From NCBI GenBank assembly GCA_003166795.1, contig PMUS01000014.1:101589-165588 (forward strand): a DNA stretch of 64,000 nt, in the 5' to 3' direction. This DNA is from Acidobacteriota bacterium. Its GTDB lineage: Bacteria > Acidobacteriota > Terriglobia > Acidiferrales > UBA7541. The first letter of the stretch is position 1, and every line of letters begins with the position of its first letter. Positions 33,492 through 43,501 of the stretch are shown here, piece after piece. The notes under the pieces are model-generated. The model did no database searches. It saw nothing but the letters and a program-made list of their open reading frames with translations, and was not told the DNA's origin. A program made the position numbers and the translations under genes.

Positions 33492-36400
33492 TCAGTGAAA
33501 ATCGTGCGAGGTGACTTCGGCGCGCGATATATCCAGGGGCAGCACGCGTTCCACCTTCACCGACACCACGTTGTCCTGATTTTGGAGCGTGCCTTCGATC
33601 AGCAAAAATGGATGATGGACGACCACGGTGTGGTCGCGCTCGAACAACTGCGGCGTGATGATGGCGTTCGCGATTCCCGTTTCGTCTTCCAGGCTGAGAA
33701 AGACAAAACCTTTCGCCGTGCCGGGGCGCTGGCGGGCAATCACCGCTCCGGCCACTCGCACGCGCGTTCCGTCGGGAAGTTTGGCAAGCTCGATGGCGGC
33801 GCGGACTCCGCGTTGTTTTAATTCCGCGCGGCGATAGGTCATCGGGTGAGGCCCGACGGTCAAGCCCGTGCCGCGAAAATCGGCGACCAATCTTTCTTCG
33901 TCGGTCATGCGCGAAAGCGGCGAATCCGGAATGGCGGCAGGCTCGTCCGGCGAAGATTCTTCCTGCGTCTCCAGAAGCGGGCCGGGGCGGCGGGCGGCGC
34001 GCTCGACCTGCCAGAGCGCGTCGCGGCGATGGAAGCCGTGCCGGCCGGAAACAAAATTCAAAGCGCCGACTGCGGCGAGCGCCGTCAGCTCGGATTTTTG
34101 TATTTCAGGGACGCGCTGCTTCAAATCGTCCACGGATACGAATGCACGCGGAGCGCGCTGGCGCATGATTTCAAGCGCGGTTTCCTGGCGCAGGCCTTTG
34201 ACGTAGCGCATTCCCAGCCGCACCGCGAAGCCTTCAGGAATCTTTTCGAGCGTGCAATTCCAATCCGAGCGCGTGAGGTCAATGGGCTTGCATTTCAATC
34301 CGTGGCGCTGCGCGTCCTTCACAAGAGTTGCCGGGCGGTAGAAGCCCATCGGCTGGTTATTCAGCATCGCGGCCGTAAACGCCGCCAGATAATGGCATTT
34401 CAAATAGGCGCTGGCATACGCGAGAAGCGCAAAACTGGCTGCGTGAGATTCCGGAAACCCGTAGAGAGCGAAAGACGTGATGGACTGAACGATCTTGTCC
34501 TGCGTTTCTCCGATGATTGCGTTCGCCTGCATTCCGCGCCGGAGTTTTATTTCGATTTCTTTCATGCGCTGCTCGGAACGCTTGAATCCCATGGCGCGCC
34601 GCAATTCCTCGGCTTCCCCGCCCGTGAATCCAGCGGCGACCATGGCCATGCGCAACAACTGCTCCTGAAAAAGAGGCACCCCCAGCGTGCGCGCCAGGAC
34701 AGGCTCGAGCGAAGGGTGAAGGCACTCCGGCGGCTCCCGCTTCTGGCGGCGCTTTAAATATGGATTAACCATTTTCCCGACGATGGGCCCGGGGCGAATA
34801 ATCGCGACCTGGACGACAATATCGTAGAAGCATATTGGGTAAAGGCGAGGCAGGCACGACATCTGCGCGCGGCTTTCCACTTGAAACATCCCGACCGTGT
34901 CCGCCTTTTGCAGCGCCGCATAAACGGCGGAGTCATTCGCGGGCAGATGGCCGAGATCAACCTCTTCTCCATGATGCTCGCGAATAATTTGAAGTGAGTC
35001 TTCGAGCACGGCCATCATTCCGAGGCCGAGCAGATCTACTTTCACGATGCCCATGTCCGCGCAATCTTCCTTGTCCCATTGCACGACCACGCGGCCCGGC
35101 ATCGTGGCCGGTTCGAGAGGCACGACGGAATCCAATTGCCCCTGGCACACCACCATTCCGCCGGAATGCTGCCCCAGATGGCGCGGCAAATCTTGCACAG
35201 CTTTGCAAAGCTCGAAAAATTTCCGAATGCGCCGATGCTGGAGGTCGAGACCCGCGTCGCGGAACTGGCGGGCCAGCGTGTCGCCGGGGTCTCTGTATTC
35301 CCACGCTCCCACGAGGGCGGACAAGCGATCGAGCGTTTCCGGATCGAACGACAGGGCCTTGCCGATTTCGCGTGCGGCCGAGCGGCCGCGATAGCTGATG
35401 ACGTTCGCGGTCATGGCCGCACCCAATTTTCCATAGCGTTCGTAGACATACTGAATGGCGCGCTCCCGCTGGTCGCCGCTCGGGAGGTCGAGGTCAATGT
35501 CCGGCCACTCGCCGCGCTCTTCGGACAAAAATCGTTCGAAGAGAAGATCCATTCCCACGGGATCCACCGCGGTGATGCCGAGCGCGTAGCAAACGGCGCT
35601 ATTGGCCGCGGAGCCGCGCCCCTGCACCAGAATATTTTTTTCGCGGCAAAAGCGGACAATGTCCCAGACGATCAGAAAGTAGCCGGAGAGGTTGAGTTTT
35701 TCGATCAGGGCGAGCTCGCGGTCAATCTGACGCCGCGCGCGTTCGTCGCTCGGGCCGTAGCGGAAAATCATTCCTTCGTGCGAGCGCTGGCGAAGGAATT
35801 CCATCTGCGACCCGCCGCCGGGAACCGGATAGGCGGGAAATTGATAGCCGAGGTCGTTCAGGCTAAATTGCAGGCGACCGGAAAGAACTTCCGTGGCGGC
35901 AATGGCCTCGGGAAAATCGGAGAAAAGCGACGCCATTTCCGCGTGCGCCTTGAAATGGCGCTCGGAATTGCGGCTCAGCAAGCGGCCGGCGTTCGCGAGC
36001 ACACGGTGATGGCGAATGCAGGTGAAGACATCCAGCAGCTCGCGTTGCTCGGGCAGCGCGTGCGAGACGCCATTAGCAGCCAGCAAAGGCAGCTTCAGCT
36101 TTCGCGCGATGGCCACCGCAGCCTGGTTGCGCGCTTCCTCTTCGCGGCAGAGATGGCGCTGCAGTTCGACGTAAACATTTTCCCGGCCGAACGCGCGGCA
36201 AAGCTGCTGCACGCATTCGATGGCGGCGTCGAGCCCGCCCTGCGACAAAGCGTGCGCGAGCGGACCTTCGTCGCCCCCCGTCAAGCAGATCAGGCCGCCA
36301 CCCATCGCGGCGATTTCCTCGTGCTGGACGCTTCCCTCCCCTTTGCGCGCGCGAAGCTTCATCCGCGTGATCAGACGGCACAAATTCTGATAGCCCTCGC

Positions 36401-36641
36401 GCGATTCGACCAGCAAGGGATAGCGCCAGCCCGCCGTGGACGTGACTTCCGCGCCGATATGCGCGCGAATGGAAAGTTTTTTCGCCGCCAGATGAAAACG
36501 GGGCGAGCCGTACACGCCGTCCCGATCGAGCAGCGCCATGGCGGGCATATTGTGTTCCGCGCACATGCGGGCCAATTCTTCGGGCGAGGAAGCGCCTTCG
36601 AGAAAACTGAATGCGGATCGCGCGTGCAGCTCGACGTACAT
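33492..36641 (-). CDS. dnaE2: Error-prone DNA polymerase DnaE2
   Basis: The start is ATG 36641, which shares its A with the stop of imuB; a TTG one codon upstream is less likely (1049 residues). An N-terminal PHP domain opens with LHARSAFSFLEGASSP. The polymerase carries the active-site aspartates in WPDIDLDLPSGDQRER and a C-terminal OB fold near the end. With ImuA and ImuB it forms the mutasome for lesion bypass and damage-induced mutation in many bacteria without PolV. All three genes lie in one operon. Length and motifs are normal. Confidence 0.97.
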   Translation of the reverse strand: MYVELHARSAFSFLEGASSPEELARMCAEHNMPAMALLDRDGVYGSPRFHLAAKKLSIRAHIGAEVTSTAGWRYPLLVESREGYQNLCRLITRMKLRARKGEGSVQHEEIAAMGGGLICLTGGDEGPLAHALSQGGLDAAIECVQQLCRAFGRENVYVELQRHLCREEEARNQAAVAIARKLKLPLLAANGVSHALPEQRELLDVFTCIRHHRVLANAGRLLSRNSERHFKAHAEMASLFSDFPEAIAATEVLSGRLQFSLNDLGYQFPAYPVPGGGSQMEFLRQRSHEGMIFRYGPSDERARRQIDRELALIEKLNLSGYFLIVWDIVRFCREKNILVQGRGSAANSAVCYALGITAVDPVGMDLLFERFLSEERGEWPDIDLDLPSGDQRERAIQYVYERYGKLGAAMTANVISYRGRSAAREIGKALSFDPETLDRLSALVGAWEYRDPGDTLARQFRDAGLDLQHRRIRKFFELCKAVQDLPRHLGQHSGGMVVCQGQLDSVVPLEPATMPGRVVVQWDKEDCADMGIVKVDLLGLGMMAVLEDSLQIIREHHGEEVDLGHLPANDSAVYAALQKADTVGMFQVESRAQMSCLPRLYPICFYDIVVQVAIIRPGPIVGKMVNPYLKRRQKREPPECLHPSLEPVLARTLGVPLFQEQLLRMAMVAAGFTGGEAEELRRAMGFKRSEQRMKEIEIKLRRGMQANAIIGETQDKIVQSITSFALYGFPESHAASFALLAYASAYLKCHYLAAFTAAMLNNQPMGFYRPATLVKDAQRHGLKCKPIDLTRSDWNCTLEKIPEGFAVRLGMRYVKGLRQETALEIMRQRAPRAFVSVDDLKQRVPEIQKSELTALAAVGALNFVSGRHGFHRRDALWQVERAARRPGPLLETQEESSPDEPAAIPDSPLSRMTDEERLVADFRGTGLTVGPHPMTYRRAELKQRGVRAAIELAKLPDGTRVRVAGAVIARQRPGTAKGFVFLSLEDETGIANAIITPQLFERDHTVVVHHPFLLIEGTLQNQDNVVSVKVERVLPLDISRAEVTSHDFH

Positions 36642-38251
36642 CAATCGTAGATTCCCCGCACGAACCAGCTTGCGCGCAGCGAGTCATAGTAAAAGCGGTA
36701 GAGGCCGCAATCGGGACGCAATGCAGCCGCTGCATCACGGCCTCCCGAGGAAGAATGAAAATGAATCTCCAGATCCCATTCATCCTGCTGCCAGGGATCT
36801 TCCCGCCACCAGTCGCCGGATGTGCGCCATGGACCGGAGGCGGCCAGCACTTGTCCGCGCAGCCCCTGAAAAACAACGCGAGTGGGACGCCCCGCATGCA
36901 GTTCGAGCGTGGCGGGAACGGGCGGGCGAAAGATTCGAAAGCTTGTCGAGGCTTTGAAGCTTTTGTGCGGCCTTCCCGGATGAGCCACGCCGCCGCGGCT
37001 GTGGCCTGCTCCCGCGGCCTCCAGAGGAGCCAGAAACCGCCGCATCTGAAACTCTCCCGGGCGCCAGGTATCCACCAGAGCGGGCGAGCCGATATTTCCT
37101 TCGCCGACTACGTTCGCAATGCGCGCGATGGTGAGCTCCAGCTTTTCGGGATCGGGAAAACTGGGAAGAAATAAACCGCCCTGCGTGGCGCGCGGGCGAG
37201 CGGATTCCGCTCCAATCGTGATTTTTCGAATGGGAGCCGCGGGCGGATTCGATTGCAAACGCAGGCGCAACAATTTCAAAAGCATTTTTGAATCGCGCGC
37301 CGGAACAGGGAGCTGCAGCTCTTTTTCATACACGCCGGGCGGATGGATTTGGCGAAACATCTCTTTTCGACGGTCCAGCGCATTTTCAAAAGAAGGCTGC
37401 AGCTCAAAACGCACGCGAAGGGAGGCGGCCGCCAGGGAGCGCGCCGCCAAACGCGCGCAAAGCTGATCGAGCAACCGGCCCAGGAGAAACGAAAGCGGGT
37501 CGAGTTCCTCGACGGGATCGTCCAACTCCATCTCTTCCTCAAACAAATGGCCGGGCTCGGCGATCGCGAGCGAGCGCGAAGTGGCGCCGCGCGCCAGGGC
37601 GTGTAGGCGAACTCCTTCCTGCCCGAGGCGTTCAGAAAGCTGCAAAACCGGCAGATTGGCAAAGACAGAGCAGGTGCGCACGCCCCAGCGGCTCAATGTT
37701 TCGGCGGTCTCGACCGATGGGGAAAGGACGCTGACGGGCAAATCGCCCAGACACTGCGATTCCCGCCCGGGCGGAATGACAGTGATTCCCTGAAAACCGC
37801 GGGCGGCGATCAGGGTCGTATCCACGTTCGAGGCGATGGCGACGTTGGGCAGCAAGCCGCATTCGCAGGAACGCTGCGCAAGGTGCGCGCCGATATCTTT
37901 TTCCGCGCCGAACAGGTGAGTCAGGCCGGAAAGGTCGAGCACGATCGTGTCCTGCGCGGTATCTTCGATTCGCGGGGAGACCGACCAGCCGATATCAAGC
38001 AATACGGCGTGGGCTATTTTTTCCTGCGGCCGGGAGCGAGAGCGCATTTCCAAACCGGCGAATTGCGCCGCATTCATTTTCGTCATCCCGAACTCGATTC
38101 CGGTTTGAGCGGCTTTTTCGTTGATGGCCACCACGCTGCACAACGGCGGGTTGCCATCTATCAGGGCAATGGCGCGCTCGCGGAGCGCGGGTTCGGCGCG
38201 GACAACCGCCTGCAGCATAAAATTGGGAACGAAAATGGAAGCGAATCTCAT
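36641..38251 (-). CDS. imuB: ImuB, catalytically dead Y-family polymerase homologue
   Basis: This 536-residue protein has the Y-family fold, but the first catalytic acidic motif is replaced by IFVPNFMLQ, the mark of ImuB. SSGGRDAAAALRPDCGLYRFYYD near the end shows the C-terminal part used for clamp and partner contact. ImuB links DnaE2 with the beta clamp. It overlaps dnaE2 by one base (TGATG) and follows imuA by 39 bp. Confidence 0.95.
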   Translation of the reverse strand: MRFASIFVPNFMLQAVVRAEPALRERAIALIDGNPPLCSVVAINEKAAQTGIEFGMTKMNAAQFAGLEMRSRSRPQEKIAHAVLLDIGWSVSPRIEDTAQDTIVLDLSGLTHLFGAEKDIGAHLAQRSCECGLLPNVAIASNVDTTLIAARGFQGITVIPPGRESQCLGDLPVSVLSPSVETAETLSRWGVRTCSVFANLPVLQLSERLGQEGVRLHALARGATSRSLAIAEPGHLFEEEMELDDPVEELDPLSFLLGRLLDQLCARLAARSLAAASLRVRFELQPSFENALDRRKEMFRQIHPPGVYEKELQLPVPARDSKMLLKLLRLRLQSNPPAAPIRKITIGAESARPRATQGGLFLPSFPDPEKLELTIARIANVVGEGNIGSPALVDTWRPGEFQMRRFLAPLEAAGAGHSRGGVAHPGRPHKSFKASTSFRIFRPPVPATLELHAGRPTRVVFQGLRGQVLAASGPWRTSGDWWREDPWQQDEWDLEIHFHSSSGGRDAAAALRPDCGLYRFYYDSLRASWFVRGIYD

Positions 38252-38290
38252 CGAAATCCGGCGGAGAGGCCAAGGGGCTGAAGAAATTCC

Positions 38291-39121
38291 TCACCTTTGT
38301 CCGGGCCCTCCTCCCAAGCGGCGTGTGCCGGATAATGCGCGGGAATAAATCTCCATGGCTTCTGTTTCAAACTCGGCGCCGTTGCCGCCATCGTGCATGA
38401 AAACTTCCTGCTGAATCTGCCGGTCCCCTTCCCTCTTCGTCCGGGAACGAATCATTTCCGCATGGCTCTTCGAGCCTTCGAGCAGATATCCCGGTGAATG
38501 ATGCGAAAGGATTTCTTCGGCCATCCCGGATGTCCGCGACCAACGCGCTTGCTGCATGTGGAGTTGAAGGACCAGAGAGGCGCACGTCTTGGCGTTCGAT
38601 TCCTGCTCCAGCACGACAAGAATCGTGGGCGTGGATTCCACGGCGCGGCGAAAACGAAACCACACCTGGAGGGGAACGTAACGGACAGCCTGCGCAGGCG
38701 TGTCGCCGAAATCGAGGGCGATCAAGCCGAATCCGCCGCCCTGTATCAGCAGATCGGTCGAGCGAAGAGCCTGGTCAACATTGCGGCAGCGCACCCAGAG
38801 CAGATGTTTCAATTTCACGCCGGCTGCCTCCGCGGAAGTGGGATCGAAGGCGTCGCGCGCGTCAACGAGCGCGCACACCTCCGACGCCGCGGTTCGCGAC
38901 GCCAGCGCGGAAATCAACAGGCTGGTTCTCCCGGAACAGGGAGGGCCATAAATTTCCGTCAAGCTGCCTCGAGGAAATCCTCCCGTAAGAAAATCCACGG
39001 GGCCAATGCCGGCCGGAACGGTTTCCACGACCGGGCGGTCGCGATATTCAAAGGGACTCGCGACACGCGCAGCGAGCGCGGATGCGACGTGCAAACGCAA
39101 AGCGGCAGCTTTTGAGCTCAT
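38291..39121 (-). CDS. imuA: ImuA, RecA-like mutasome protein
   Basis: This 276-residue RecA-like protein has a P-loop variant GPPCSGRTSL (Walker A) and a GLIALDFG strand at the Walker B position. The catalytic Glu used by RecA is not evident. ImuA genes head the imuA-imuB-dnaE2 cassette. The tail (about 200-276) is Arg-rich and diverged. A strong promoter lies 62 bp upstream of the start. Confidence 0.9.
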   Translation of the reverse strand: MSSKAAALRLHVASALAARVASPFEYRDRPVVETVPAGIGPVDFLTGGFPRGSLTEIYGPPCSGRTSLLISALASRTAASEVCALVDARDAFDPTSAEAAGVKLKHLLWVRCRNVDQALRSTDLLIQGGGFGLIALDFGDTPAQAVRYVPLQVWFRFRRAVESTPTILVVLEQESNAKTCASLVLQLHMQQARWSRTSGMAEEILSHHSPGYLLEGSKSHAEMIRSRTKREGDRQIQQEVFMHDGGNGAEFETEAMEIYSRALSGTRRLGGGPGQR

Positions 39122-39182
39122 GGGCGAACGCGAAGGGCGAAAAAGAGGAGGCTTTAGTTTTCGCTTTTTCTTCGCCTACGTG

Positions 39183-39212
39183 ATTTTAGGTTTTCAGGAG
39201 AAGGATTGTCAA
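39183..39212 (-). promoter_or_regulatory. Sigma-70-type promoter of imuA-imuB-dnaE2
   Basis: On the minus strand TTGACA (39212-39207) and TAAAAT (39188-39183) are separated by 18 bp. No LexA box of the common types is visible between them. SOS control is therefore likely by family but not shown by the sequence. Confidence 0.7.
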
Positions 39213-39681
39213 GCGTGGCGTGCGGCCGTGGCGGGTCCCGTTTGAAAAACCCAGCTGTCGCCAGCAAGCACTTGGAAGGAAAGACCGTCAGGCAAGGGCG
39301 GTTGTGGAACGCATCGCTTCGAGCAAGGGCGAAGAAATGCGCCGCCTGCAAGGCATCCTCTTTCTGCAAGCGACCCAATTTTGTTTGTTCGACGGCCTAA
39401 TTGGAAAAATGTAAATTCGCTAATTTTTCGGCGCAGGGACTGCCCGGGGAGCGCCTTCCGGTTATTCATCGGCAGGCGGTGCAGTGGCGTTAGCGGAATC
39501 TGTTGCTTGCAGCTGCGACCTTGCAAGGCTTAGGGCTGCTTAGTCAGCCGATGCGATGGGAACGAGCGAAAGAAAGGAGGAAAAGTCACGGAGGGGAGTT
39601 CAACTTCTTTCGAGAGGCTTTCCTAATGTTGGCTACTGCATTCGACGCGATGCGCAGAGGCGAGGTCGTGATCCCGCCGCG
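39213..39681. other. Intergenic region without a recognisable gene
   Basis: About 470 bp hold several short overlapping frames on both strands, none with a start signal and protein-like composition. One (39206-39400, plus) encodes a Cys- and Lys-rich peptide but has no ribosome site. The region could hold an untranslated RNA; no fold stands out by eye. Confidence 0.4.
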
Positions 39682-40401
39682 CTAGACACCCGCTTCGGCC
39701 CGCCACTCGCGAATAATGTTCACGCCGCTGCTGGTGCCGAGACGGTTCGCGCCCGCCTCGATCATCTTGCGGGCGTCGCTCGCGGTTCGAATTCCGCCAG
39801 ACGCCTTCACTCCGATCGTCACGGCGCGGCGCATAAACGCCACGTCTTCCACGGTCGCGACTCCTCCGAGAAATCCCGTCGAAGTCTTCACAAAATCGGC
39901 GCCGGCCTTTTCGCTGATCTCGCACGCGGCCAGTTTTTCATCGTCCGTGAGAAGGCCCGTTTCCAGGATGACCTTGAGCAGCGATTTCTGCGCGTGGACA
40001 ACCTCGGCGACGGCGCGGATGTCCGATAGGACGAGTTCGCGATCGCCGGCCTTAAGCGCTCCAATATTGATGACCATATCAATTTCGCGTGCGCCCAGTT
40101 TCATCGCCTCGGCAGCCTCAAACACTTTGACGCTGGTCAGCGCCGCTCCGAGCGGGAATCCGACAACAGCTCCGACTGTAACGTCGCTGCCTTGCAGATT
40201 CGACGTCGCGAGCGCAACGTGGCAGGAATTCACCATTACCGCGCCGAGGCCGAACTCGCGCGCTTCCTCGCAGAGACGCACAATCTGATTCGCAGTGGCT
40301 TCAGGACGAAGATTCGTGTGGTCAATGATCTTCGCGAGATCGTGCCAGCTGCGAATGACCGTCTTTTTGTCGGCGGCTGAGTTTTGGCTCGACATGGGCA
40401 A
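39682..40401 (-). CDS. deoC: Deoxyribose-phosphate aldolase
   Basis: This 239-residue protein (start 40401; a second Met lies two codons in) is a class I aldolase with [31 protein letters not shown] (Schiff-base Lys) and VKASGGIRT (second Lys). It cleaves deoxyribose-5-phosphate to glyceraldehyde-3-phosphate and acetaldehyde. It lies divergent from cdd-deoA, which feed the same route: cytidine deaminase, nucleoside phosphorylase, then DeoC after a phosphopentomutase that is not in the window. Confidence 0.97.
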   Translation of the reverse strand: MPMSSQNSAADKKTVIRSWHDLAKIIDHTNLRPEATANQIVRLCEEAREFGLGAVMVNSCHVALATSNLQGSDVTVGAVVGFPLGAALTSVKVFEAAEAMKLGAREIDMVINIGALKAGDRELVLSDIRAVAEVVHAQKSLLKVILETGLLTDDEKLAACEISEKAGADFVKTSTGFLGGVATVEDVAFMRRAVTIGVKASGGIRTASDARKMIEAGANRLGTSSGVNIIREWRAEAGV

Positions 40402-40481
40402 TAGATGTTACTACGCTAGCTGCTGCTTTTCGATGCTGGCTGACCCGATCGGCGGCGGCCGCGCCTATTTCGAATTCACCT

Positions 40482-40892
40482 ATGCCACAACGCAAACCCA
40501 AAACCGAGGTGCGAAAGCGGCTGCTCGCAGCAGCCCGGCGCGCAATGAAGAATGCTTACGCTCCTTACTCGAAATTCAAGGTGGGCGCGGCGCTGCTGAC
40601 CACCAGCGGCAAACTTTTTCTCGGCTGCAATATTGAAAACGCATCGTATGGCATGACGAACTGCGCCGAACGCACCGCGATTTTTTCCGCGGTGGCACAA
40701 TTGGGACCGAAAACGAAAATTCGAGCAATCGCCGTGGTAAACAACCAAAACGTGCCGTGCTCTCCCTGCGGGGCCTGCCGCCAGGTGATTTTTCAATTCG
40801 GGCCCGAGGCGGTCGTTTTCTTTCGCGGAGCTTCGGAGTGGAAGGAAATGCCCATCGCGGAGCTCTTGCCGGAGGGATTCCGCCTACAGTGA
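40482..40892 (+). CDS. cdd: Cytidine deaminase
   Basis: This 136-residue protein is the short tetrameric type. It has NCAERTAIFS (Zn-binding Cys and catalytic Glu) and PCSPCGACRQV (two more Zn-binding Cys), plus the substrate motif NIENASYG. It deaminates cytidine and deoxycytidine to uridine and deoxyuridine. The stop overlaps the deoA start by three bases. Confidence 0.97.
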   Translation: MPQRKPKTEVRKRLLAAARRAMKNAYAPYSKFKVGAALLTTSGKLFLGCNIENASYGMTNCAERTAIFSAVAQLGPKTKIRAIAVVNNQNVPCSPCGACRQVIFQFGPEAVVFFRGASEWKEMPIAELLPEGFRLQ

Positions 40893-42244
40893 GCGACGTC
40901 GGCGAAGCCTCTGGCGGCAGCGCGATCCGCGCCGTTGACGTAATTCGCAAGAAGCGTGACGCCCACGAACTTTCCCGCGCGGAAATTGATTATCTGGTCC
41001 GCGGCTATACGCGTGGGCAGATTCCGGACTACCAGATTTCCGCGTGGCTGATGGCTGCCCTGCTGAACGGCCTGAGCCGCGCGGAGACGGCAAATCTAAC
41101 GGACGCCATGTTGCATTCGGGCGAGGTGTTGGACCTCGCCGAATTTCCGGCGGCGAAAGTTGACAAGCACTCGACCGGCGGCGTGGGCGACAAAACTTCT
41201 CTCGTTTTGGCGCCGCTCGCTGCCGCGGGAGGGCTGGTCGTTCCGATGATCAGCGGCCGCGGCCTGGGTCACACGGGCGGCACGCTCGATAAACTCGAAG
41301 CCATCCCGGGCTTCGACGTGAATCTTTCCGTCAGCCGCTTCCGGGAGGTACTGCGCGCGTGCGGCTGCGCGATGATCGGCCAGACTGCGGAAATTGCTCC
41401 CGCCGACCGGCTGTTTTATTCCCTGCGCGACGTCACCGGCACCGTCGAAAGCCCCTACCTGATTTGCGCTTCCATCATGAGCAAAAAGCTGGCGGAAGGC
41501 ATTGACGGGCTGGTGCTGGACGTGAAGACAGGCTCGGGCGCATTCATGAAAACGGATGAAGACGCCGCATTCCTAGCCGGACTCATGGTCGAGACCGGAC
41601 AGAGGATGGGCAAAAAGATGGTGGCGCTCATCACCGATATGGACCAGCCGCTGGGGTTGCGCGTGGGCAATGCGCTCGAGGTGGAGGAAGTCCTCGAAGT
41701 GCTGCGCGGCGGGGGTCCGGAAGATTTGCGCGAACTTTGCCTGGAGTTGGCAGCCTGGATGCTTCATCTCGGAGGGCGCGCCGCCACGATTGCGGAGGCA
41801 AAAAAACTTGCCGGCGAATTAATTCAGTCCGGAAAAGCACTGAGGAAATTTCGCGAAATGGTGGCGCTGCAAGGCGGCGATACCGGCGCAATTGACGACC
41901 CGACACGGCTGCCGCGCGCCAAACATTCGCTGGAAATCAGGAGTCCGAGAAGCGGCTACGTCGGCGCCATCCGCTGCGAGGATGTGGGCACGGCCTGCGT
42001 GATTCTCGGCGGCGGCCGCGAAAAGAAGGAAGATTCCGTGGACCCGGCGGTCGGCATCATTCTGCATAAGAAAGTTCACGATCGAGTCGTGGCGGGCGAG
42101 GCTCTGTGCACCTTGATGTATAACTCCGAGGCTCGCGCAGGCCGCGCAAAAACGCTGATGGAACAAAGCTACCAGATCGCCGATTCGGCTCCTGCTCCGA
42201 GGAAACTCGTTCACCGGATTATTCCCGCGACGCAGAAAAGCTGA
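40889..42244 (+). CDS. deoA: Thymidine/pyrimidine-nucleoside phosphorylase
   Basis: I start it at the GTG at 40889, which overlaps the cdd stop (GTGA); the frame is open back to 40757. The 451-residue product has DKHSTGGVGDKTSL (phosphate-binding loop), SGRGLGHTGGTLDKLEAIPG, and the C-terminal GYVGAI and DPAVGI blocks of family 2 nucleoside phosphorylases. It splits thymidine, deoxyuridine or uridine with phosphate. Whether it is thymidine-specific (DeoA) or broad (Pdp) cannot be told. It is convergent with the purine operon, 18 bp away. Confidence 0.95.
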   Translation: MSDVGEASGGSAIRAVDVIRKKRDAHELSRAEIDYLVRGYTRGQIPDYQISAWLMAALLNGLSRAETANLTDAMLHSGEVLDLAEFPAAKVDKHSTGGVGDKTSLVLAPLAAAGGLVVPMISGRGLGHTGGTLDKLEAIPGFDVNLSVSRFREVLRACGCAMIGQTAEIAPADRLFYSLRDVTGTVESPYLICASIMSKKLAEGIDGLVLDVKTGSGAFMKTDEDAAFLAGLMVETGQRMGKKMVALITDMDQPLGLRVGNALEVEEVLEVLRGGGPEDLRELCLELAAWMLHLGGRAATIAEAKKLAGELIQSGKALRKFREMVALQGGDTGAIDDPTRLPRAKHSLEIRSPRSGYVGAIRCEDVGTACVILGGGREKKEDSVDPAVGIILHKKVHDRVVAGEALCTLMYNSEARAGRAKTLMEQSYQIADSAPAPRKLVHRIIPATQKS

Positions 42245-42262
42245 AACGAACTCCCCGCTGGA

Positions 42263-43501
42263 TCAGGCGGACAGGCTCGCCAGCGTTTCGGCGAGCACGA
42301 GCGTGCCGCGCGCGATGTCCTCGGGGGACGCGTACTCGTCGGGACGATGGCTGTATCCGTTGCGGCAGGGGATGAAAAGCATTGCAACCGGAGCGATGCG
42401 CGAAATAAATAGTGAATCATGGTAAGCGCGGCTGATCATGCGCCGCGAGCTCAGCTGGTGCTTTTCGCAAGCACGCGAGAGAGCCTCGACGACCACAGCG
42501 GCGCAATCGGCAGGCGCGTCCGCGTTCAGCAATTCGCTGCGAATCGAGACGTTCCGCTTCCGTGAGATTTCCTGCGAGGCATGGTCTACGGCTTGCATCG
42601 CCGCATCACGACGGGCAAGGTCCGTATCGCGGACGTCAAGGCTTAGTCGAACGCGGCTCGGGATGCTGTTGACCGCGCCCGGAAACACGTCGCAAATCCC
42701 CACCGTCGCCACTGTATCGATTGATCCGCTGGTTCGAGCTGCATCTTCCACCGCCAGAATCAGTTCAGACGCGGCACAGAGCGCGTCGCGCCGGTCGGGC
42801 ATCAGAACACCCCCGGCGTGTCCGCCCGCACCTTCGATTGAAATCCGCGAGCTGGCCGGCGCCGCAATTTTGGTGACAATTCCCAGAGGGACTTTTTCGC
42901 GTTCCAGCATCGGACCCTGCTCGATGTGCAATTCCACCCATGCCTTGTAATAGCCGCGCGGCAATTGCACTTCCTCGAGTTCACCGGCCAGCCCCGCGGC
43001 GCGGCGAACTTCGTCCATCGATTTTTCCTCGGAGTCCTTCAGCTTTCGAGCGGATTCCGGAGAAAGAGTGCCGGAAAGCAAACGGCTGCCAATGCAGCCG
43101 ATTCCGAAGCGCGTGGGCTCTTCCGAAGTGAGCAGCAGCAACTCGACTGAATTTCTCGGGCGAAATCCGTCGCGTTGCAACGCGCGAATCGCCTCGAGTC
43201 CTCCGAGCACTCCCACGACGCCGTCGTATTTTCCGGCGTTGGGAATCGCATCAATGTGCGAGCCGGTGCCGACAGCCGGCGCTGCGGGTTCGGAGCCGTT
43301 CCAGCGCGCGAACGTGTTTCCGATGGCGTCCTGTCGCACGGAAAGTCCGGCTTCCTTGCAACGCTCGATCAGCCACGCGCGAGCCTTCAGATCCGTGGGA
43401 GTAAAAACGATTCTCGTCACCGCCGGAGGTTCCGCATCCGAAATGGAAGCGAGCGCTTCGATCTCGGAAGACAGACGCGCGGAATCAATGGCGAGGGTCA
43501 T
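42263..43501 (-). CDS. Ureidoglycolate amidohydrolase (plant UAH type)
   Basis: I start it at ATG 43501, which overlaps the stop of the upstream gene (ATGA); 412 residues. Metal-site motifs of M20 amidohydrolases are present: GSHIDAIPNAGKYDGVVG, SEEPTRFGIG, HIEQGP and RAYHDSL. The string GSHIDAIP...GKYDGVVGVLG and SEEPTRFGI.C.GSRLL match plant ureidoglycolate amidohydrolase more closely than allantoate amidohydrolase, from memory of those sequences. It would release glyoxylate, two ammonia and CO2 from ureidoglycolate, the last step. The paralogue at 44237-45490 then takes the allantoate step. Confidence 0.85.
   Translation of the reverse strand: MTLAIDSARLSSEIEALASISDAEPPAVTRIVFTPTDLKARAWLIERCKEAGLSVRQDAIGNTFARWNGSEPAAPAVGTGSHIDAIPNAGKYDGVVGVLGGLEAIRALQRDGFRPRNSVELLLLTSEEPTRFGIGCIGSRLLSGTLSPESARKLKDSEEKSMDEVRRAAGLAGELEEVQLPRGYYKAWVELHIEQGPMLEREKVPLGIVTKIAAPASSRISIEGAGGHAGGVLMPDRRDALCAASELILAVEDAARTSGSIDTVATVGICDVFPGAVNSIPSRVRLSLDVRDTDLARRDAAMQAVDHASQEISRKRNVSIRSELLNADAPADCAAVVVEALSRACEKHQLSSRRMISRAYHDSLFISRIAPVAMLFIPCRNGYSHRPDEYASPEDIARGTLVLAETLASLSA

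Noticed and set aside
35079-36650. 523-codon plus-strand frame opposite dnaE2
   Set aside because: The dnaE2 motifs on the other strand are complete; the antisense product is low-complexity with no start signal.
39503-39685. 60-codon plus-strand frame before deoC
   Set aside because: It has no ribosome site, ends against the deoC stop and has no protein character.
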